Assembly: GCA_025054515.1 (NCBI GenBank)
Contig: JANWZT010000005.1
Coordinates: forward strand, 1 to 26,480
Source: Candidatus Caldarchaeum sp.
Lineage (GTDB): Archaea > Thermoproteota > Nitrososphaeria_A > Caldarchaeales > Caldarchaeaceae
Length of the DNA: 26,480 nucleotides
Direction of reading: 5' to 3'
This document shows positions 23,089-26,480 of this stretch, in pieces. The notes under the pieces are model-generated. The model worked only from the letters and a program-made list of their open reading frames with translations, was not told where the DNA came from and did not search any database. Both the position numbers and the translations under genes were made by a program. How positions within the stretch are numbered: the first letter of the stretch is position 1; every line of letters begins with the position of its first letter.

Positions 23089-23886
23089 CAAGGCCTTGAC
23101 ATCGAGAGGAGAGGCTGCTTTCTTCTCCGTCAAAAAAGCCGTGACATATTCTGGCTCGACTTTCTCGAAGACGGGGTTTTCGGCGGTGTGCGTTTCGGCT
23201 ACGTCTGATGCGGGCCCGTATTCGTTGACGAAGCTGTCGGCTTGTTTCCAGGTGTCGCAAACCACGTAGAAAGGTTTGCCGATGTTCTTCGCGACGTAGG
23301 CGAGGGGCCGGACGCCGACTTTCCCCGCGAAAGAGCCGTCGGCGAACAACGCGTCAGCGCCCACTACGACGGCGTCGCATTCCTCCACGGCGTAGGCCAT
23401 CGCGGCGTCGACGAAGACCTTCACATGGCCTTCCAGCTCCGAAGCCAGAAGAAGCCCTTCACGGAGAGGCCTCGATTCCAGCACGCACGCCAGCTGGATG
23501 TTTTTCAGCCGCCGGAGAATAGATGAAACAGTCCCGCTATGGCTCAAAGTAGTTATCTTCGGGTAGGCGGCCAACTTTTCCACGGCCGACGTAACCAATT
23601 GCTCCAACATGCCGCGGTAGGTCTTTTCCACGTCGTCGACGGCGGCCAACAACTTCTCCGGCGAAAAAACATCAACCCTTTTCACCACTTCGCGGCTGAA
23701 CCTCGCCACCAAAGGCATCGCGGGCCTCGCTTCCTCAACCAAGGCGGCGAACCGCGGAACCTCTGCATCGAGGTTTTGGGCCTCGGCTGCGAGAGCCCGG
23801 TAGGCGTCGAGCACCATAAATGCCAACGTCGTTGACCCGCGTCTTCTCTCGCTTCTGATTTTCTCGAGAATTTCGAAGTGTTTCAA
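23077..23886 (-). CDS. eIF2B alpha-like / sugar-phosphate isomerase-fold protein
   Basis: 269 residues with an N-terminal helical domain and a C-terminal Rossmann-like domain of the eIF2B/MtnA/ribose-1,5-bisphosphate isomerase family. Motifs are TTLSHSGTVSSIL (112-124), LESRPLREGLLLA (136-148) and VVVGADALFADGSFAGKVG (173-191). Asp178 matches the catalytic Asp of the isomerases. The Cys of TxHCHS in ribose-1,5-bisphosphate isomerase is Ser115 here, so isomerase activity is doubtful and an eIF2B-alpha-like regulatory or unknown role is more likely. TTG 23886 overlaps the upstream dehydrogenase stop by 4 bp. Confidence 0.82.
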   Translation of the reverse strand: MKHFEILEKIRSERRRGSTTLAFMVLDAYRALAAEAQNLDAEVPRFAALVEEARPAMPLVARFSREVVKRVDVFSPEKLLAAVDDVEKTYRGMLEQLVTSAVEKLAAYPKITTLSHSGTVSSILRRLKNIQLACVLESRPLREGLLLASELEGHVKVFVDAAMAYAVEECDAVVVGADALFADGSFAGKVGVRPLAYVAKNIGKPFYVVCDTWKQADSFVNEYGPASDVAETHTAENPVFEKVEPEYVTAFLTEKKAASPLDVKALLQQ

Positions 23887-24905
23887 GGGATTAGGATGAT
23901 TTTTCCGAAGAAGTTGTCGGATTCCATGAGACGGTGTGCTTCGGCGGCTTCGGTCAGCGGGTAGGTGGTGTGTATGATGGGTCGGAGGAGGCCTTTGTCG
24001 AAGAGCTGGATGACGTGGGGGATTTCGTGTTTGTTCCAGCCGTAGGAGCCGATGAAGCTGTGTTGTCGGCGGTAGGTGTAGCGGATGTTGATGGCCGCGC
24101 TCTCTCCCGAGGTCGCTCCCAGGTAGACGAGCTTGCCGCCCGGGCTGAGGCTTTTGACGGCCTCATCCCAAACCGCTTGGCCAGCGTGCTCCACCACCAG
24201 GTCAACGCCACGGCCTCCGGTGTATTCATTCACCGCTTCGCTGATGCTTCTTTTCCGTCTGTTGACCACGTAGTCGGCCCCGATTCGGTAGGCTTTCTCA
24301 GCCTTCCAGTCATCGCCGACTGTCGCCACAACCGTGCACCCAAACAACTTACACATCTGAACAGCCGCCACACCTACACCGCTACCCGCTCCTATGACCA
24401 ACACCGTCGAACCCGGCGCGAGACCGGCCCTCGTAACCAACGCGTGCCAAATTGTGGCGTAGTTGACCATGATGCAGGCGGCTTGAACCGTGCTAAGCTC
24501 ACGTGGAACATGATGGAGGTTGATGGCGGGAACGACTATCTTCTCCGCATACGTTCCGTCTATACCATGGCCTAGGAGACGATGGTTTTCACACAGCGAA
24601 TCAAACCCGCGTAGACAGAACCGACAACGGCCGCAGGTAATCGCGGGGTCGATCAACACACGGTCGCCAGCCGCCACGTTGGTAACGTCTTCACCAACTG
24701 CTTCAACCACGCCCGCCCCGTCGGCTCCGATGATCCTCGGCAGAGAAACTTTGTAAAGTCCGCTACGTATCCAAATGTCGATGCGGTTCATGCCGACTGC
24801 TTCTAGTTTGACAAGGGCTTCGTTTCGCCGCGGCGTTTTCTCGTCTACATCGACGGGCTTCAAAACTTCTGGGCCACCGGGTTTTTCAACGACTATGGCC
24901 TTCAC
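23883..24905 (-). CDS. MDR-family zinc-type alcohol dehydrogenase / quinone oxidoreductase
   Basis: The 340-residue NAD(P)-dependent oxidoreductase has a GroES-like N-terminal half and a Rossmann half. Cys91, Cys94, Cys97 and Cys105 form the structural zinc lobe (CGRCRFCLRGFDSLC). The coenzyme loop is VIGAGSGVGVAAVQ (170-183). The catalytic zinc site is not intact: the usual Cys near residue 38-40 is replaced by GMNRID, and the usual Gly-His-Glu is GADGAG, as in quinone oxidoreductases. So a reductase acting without zinc chemistry is likely. The start is GTG 24905; the promoter is weak (possible TATA about 24930-24938). It is translationally coupled to the eIF2B-like gene. Confidence 0.88.
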   Translation of the reverse strand: MKAIVVEKPGGPEVLKPVDVDEKTPRRNEALVKLEAVGMNRIDIWIRSGLYKVSLPRIIGADGAGVVEAVGEDVTNVAAGDRVLIDPAITCGRCRFCLRGFDSLCENHRLLGHGIDGTYAEKIVVPAINLHHVPRELSTVQAACIMVNYATIWHALVTRAGLAPGSTVLVIGAGSGVGVAAVQMCKLFGCTVVATVGDDWKAEKAYRIGADYVVNRRKRSISEAVNEYTGGRGVDLVVEHAGQAVWDEAVKSLSPGGKLVYLGATSGESAAINIRYTYRRQHSFIGSYGWNKHEIPHVIQLFDKGLLRPIIHTTYPLTEAAEAHRLMESDNFFGKIILIP

Positions 24906-25007
24906 CGCAAACCACCCACGACATCAGAGACTACATAGGTTTTGAGCTTTAACTTCAAGACCGTTCACGGGCACATTCGTTTTCGCCGAAAAGCTCCGGG
25001 TTATCTG

Positions 25008-25015
25008 TTTATATA
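25008..25015 (+). promoter_or_regulatory. TATA box of the RAM-domain gene
   Basis: TTTATATA is a near-consensus archaeal TATA box. It predicts a transcript start near 25037, about 9 nt before ATG 25046. The in-frame GTG at 25019 would lie before the transcript start and is therefore rejected. Confidence 0.65.
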
Positions 25016-25045
25016 CCGGTGCAGAAGCATTTATACGAGAAAGGA

Positions 25046-25279
25046 ATGCCTTCCGCGTTTGTTCTCATCAACACGGAAATAGGCGCTGAAGAAGAGGTTG
25101 TCAACGAGCTGAAAAAAATTTCCTACATCAAGGAAGCCTACGTAGTATACGGCGTTTACGACATCGTCGCCAAAGTCGAAGCCGATTCGATGGAGAAGCT
25201 GAAGGAAATCGTGTCGTGGAGCATCCGCCGCTTGGAGAAAGTGAGGTCAACCCTGACGATGCTCGTAGTCAGCTCCTGA
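25046..25279 (+). CDS. Stand-alone Lrp/AsnC effector-binding (RAM) domain protein
   Basis: 77 residues beginning MPSAFVLINTEIGAEEEVV, then IKEAYVVYGVYDIVAKVEAD and RRLEKVRSTLTMLVV. This is the beta-alpha-beta-beta-alpha-beta RAM/ACT-like fold of the Lrp/AsnC family without a helix-turn-helix. Such small proteins oligomerise and bind amino acids or similar ligands, and may join full-length Lrp regulators. ATG 25046 is set by the TATA box; a purine-rich GAGAAAGGA directly before the ATG could serve as a weak ribosome-binding site. It is separated from the AAA ATPase gene by about 60 bp. Confidence 0.85.
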   Translation: MPSAFVLINTEIGAEEEVVNELKKISYIKEAYVVYGVYDIVAKVEADSMEKLKEIVSWSIRRLEKVRSTLTMLVVSS

Positions 25280-25340
25280 CAGTTCATTTGTTCTCTTAAA
25301 AAACGAAAAACCTAACTATTAGTTCCCATAGAAAACGAAT

Positions 25341-26480
25341 GTGCGGTTAGACGAAACCAACCACTGGTGGGCGGAAAAAACCGTAAGAGAGGAGCTAAGC
25401 CCCCCCAAAAAACGACTACTTTTCAAAACCCTTTACGAAGGTTTGTTCCGCCGCCAAGTACAGGTCGTCGACGGTTTAAGACGTGTAGGCAAGTCGACCC
25501 TTGTTTACCAGCTTATCAAAAAGCTGCTGGAAGAAAGAACAAACCCTCTCAGAATCCTTTACATCACGTTTGACGACCCCGAAGTGCGGAAACTCGGCAT
25601 AGTCGGCTCGCTGAAAGAGTATACGTTGTTGACGAAGGAAGACTATAGACGTGGAAGGCTTTTTCTCTTCGTGGATGAAGCGCAGAAATATCCTGAATGG
25701 GTCTCCGAAGTTAAGCTTCTCTATGACAATTATCCCAACATCAGAATCGTGGCCACAGGCTCCGCCGGTCTCAACCTTCTCGCCGAGGCCAAAAGAACAC
25801 TTGCAGGCCGCACAGTTTACCACGAACTCAAACCCCTAAACTTGAAAGAATTTCTCATGCTGAGGGAAATCGACGCCGACCTTTCTAAACCTCTGCTTTA
25901 CGAGGACAAGTTGAAACAGGAATTCAACTCTTTCTTGAAAAGACCGTTTCCCGAGATTGTTAACGAACCTGACGAATCCTTCATCCGAAACTATGTTTCT
26001 AACGCCGTCATCGAGCCGGTTTTGTTCAGAGATATTCCACGGGAGTTTATGGATGTCGACGTCTTGTTGGTTGAGAGGCTCGTAGAAACTTTCTTCGCAT
26101 CACCCGGGCAATATCTTTCTGTGGACTCGCTTGCGTCTGACTTGAGAAGAGCCAAGACAACGATATACAAAAGCCTCTTCTACCTCGAAGCCTCTTTTCT
26201 GACCCGGAGGGTTATGAATTTCAGGCCTTCCGTCAGGTCTGCTTCGAGAAAGCTTTCTCGAATCTATGCCTACCATCCGGTTTTGACGCTGCCCTACAGG
26301 CCGTCGGAAGAAAAGTACGTGGAGAACTTCGTAATGTCTGAGTTAAACGCCAGATATTATTGGCGGGAGAACGGTAAGGAGGTTGATTTTCTCGTTGACT
26401 TGACTCCAGTTGAAGTAAAGTATGTGGACGTTGTTAGGAAAGAGGAGATCAAGCCGCTTCGGTTTTTCATGGACAAGTAT
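25341..26480 (+). CDS. AAA-type ATPase with DUF4143 C-terminal domain (3' end cut off)
   Basis: The frame is open for 380 codons to the window edge. Walker A is GLRRVGKST (Lys51), Walker B is LFLFVDEAQ (Asp112, Glu113), and a sensor-like ATGSAG follows. A winged-helix-like segment appears around SVDSLASDLRRAKTTIYKSL. The C-terminal part reads ELNARYYWRENGKEVDFLVD then PVEVKY, the DUF4143 restriction-nuclease-like (PD-(D/E)xK-type) signature. Proteins of this kind are common, mobile and of unclear function in archaea. GTG 25341 is chosen, with AT-rich TAACTATT about 25 bp upstream and AAAAA runs before it. The stop codon is outside the window. Confidence 0.85.
   Translation, partial: MRLDETNHWWAEKTVREELSPPKKRLLFKTLYEGLFRRQVQVVDGLRRVGKSTLVYQLIKKLLEERTNPLRILYITFDDPEVRKLGIVGSLKEYTLLTKEDYRRGRLFLFVDEAQKYPEWVSEVKLLYDNYPNIRIVATGSAGLNLLAEAKRTLAGRTVYHELKPLNLKEFLMLREIDADLSKPLLYEDKLKQEFNSFLKRPFPEIVNEPDESFIRNYVSNAVIEPVLFRDIPREFMDVDVLLVERLVETFFASPGQYLSVDSLASDLRRAKTTIYKSLFYLEASFLTRRVMNFRPSVRSASRKLSRIYAYHPVLTLPYRPSEEKYVENFVMSELNARYYWRENGKEVDFLVDLTPVEVKYVDVVRKEEIKPLRFFMDKY

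Noticed and set aside
25341..26480. Defence-system ATPase or mobile element at the right edge
   Set aside because: AAA/DUF4143 proteins are common and scattered in archaea; no partner defence gene, integrase or terminal repeat is seen in the remaining sequence.
1..26480. tRNA, rRNA, CRISPR array, insertion sequence or replication origin
   Set aside because: No cloverleaf-like gene, regularly spaced repeat, transposase or Orc/Cdc6-type repeat cluster was recognised by eye in the short intergenic gaps; a covariance-model scan would be needed to exclude small RNAs.

Overview
The window looks archaeal. The evidence is: TATA boxes about 24-31 bp upstream of many chosen start codons (leaderless transcripts, several starting at GTG or TTG); an archaeal/ER-type (S26B) signal peptidase; a family 5 uracil-DNA glycosylase; a PhoU protein with an AbrB N-terminus; and a stand-alone Lrp/AsnC RAM domain. 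Gene packing is tight, with one- and four-base overlaps, convergent 3' overlaps and no gene-free stretch above about 145 bp. Together with a haem-copper oxidase subunit this suggests an oxygen-respiring, probably thermophilic member of the Thaumarchaeota/Aigarchaeota side of the tree. The lineage is inference only.

Layout. 1-1.2 kb: 3' truncated FAD dehydrogenase of the 3-ketosteroid dehydrogenase type (-), divergent from an unrecognised coiled-coil protein (+). 1.97-5.3 kb: a 911-residue secreted/anchored protein with ten beta-domain repeats followed at once by a signal peptidase; a small zinc-finger membrane protein overlaps it tail to tail. 5.7-10.5 kb: endonuclease IV, a nitrilase-family amidohydrolase, a divergent pair of DUF72 genes (the second interrupted), an MBL-fold hydrolase and a family 5 UDG. 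This stretch is rich in DNA-repair and TIM-barrel genes. 10.4-12.7 kb (-): GT87-like glycosyltransferase and MFS transporter. 12.8-15.0 kb (+): threonine synthase and a second MFS transporter. 15.0-17.7 kb (-): PhoU-type regulator and a tandem SagB/nitroreductase protein, divergent from an aldehyde dehydrogenase plus a degenerate methyltransferase-like protein (17.7-19.7 kb). 19.8-21.7 kb (-): cytochrome oxidase subunit III, a QueT-like ECF S component, and MarC. 21.8-23.1 kb (+): ArsB/NhaD-type permease. 23.1-24.9 kb (-): MDR dehydrogenase plus an eIF2B-like protein. 25.0-26.5 kb (+): RAM-domain protein and an AAA ATPase/DUF4143 protein cut by the window end.

Most of the content is housekeeping or metabolism. 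No CRISPR array, insertion sequence, rRNA or tRNA gene is visible. The parts most worth a second look are the repeat surface protein paired with a signal peptidase, the DUF72 gene with two compensating frame changes, the orphan tandem SagB gene sharing a tiny divergent promoter with ALDH, the QueT-like/oxidase operon, and the eIF2B-like protein with serine where the sugar-phosphate isomerases have cysteine.
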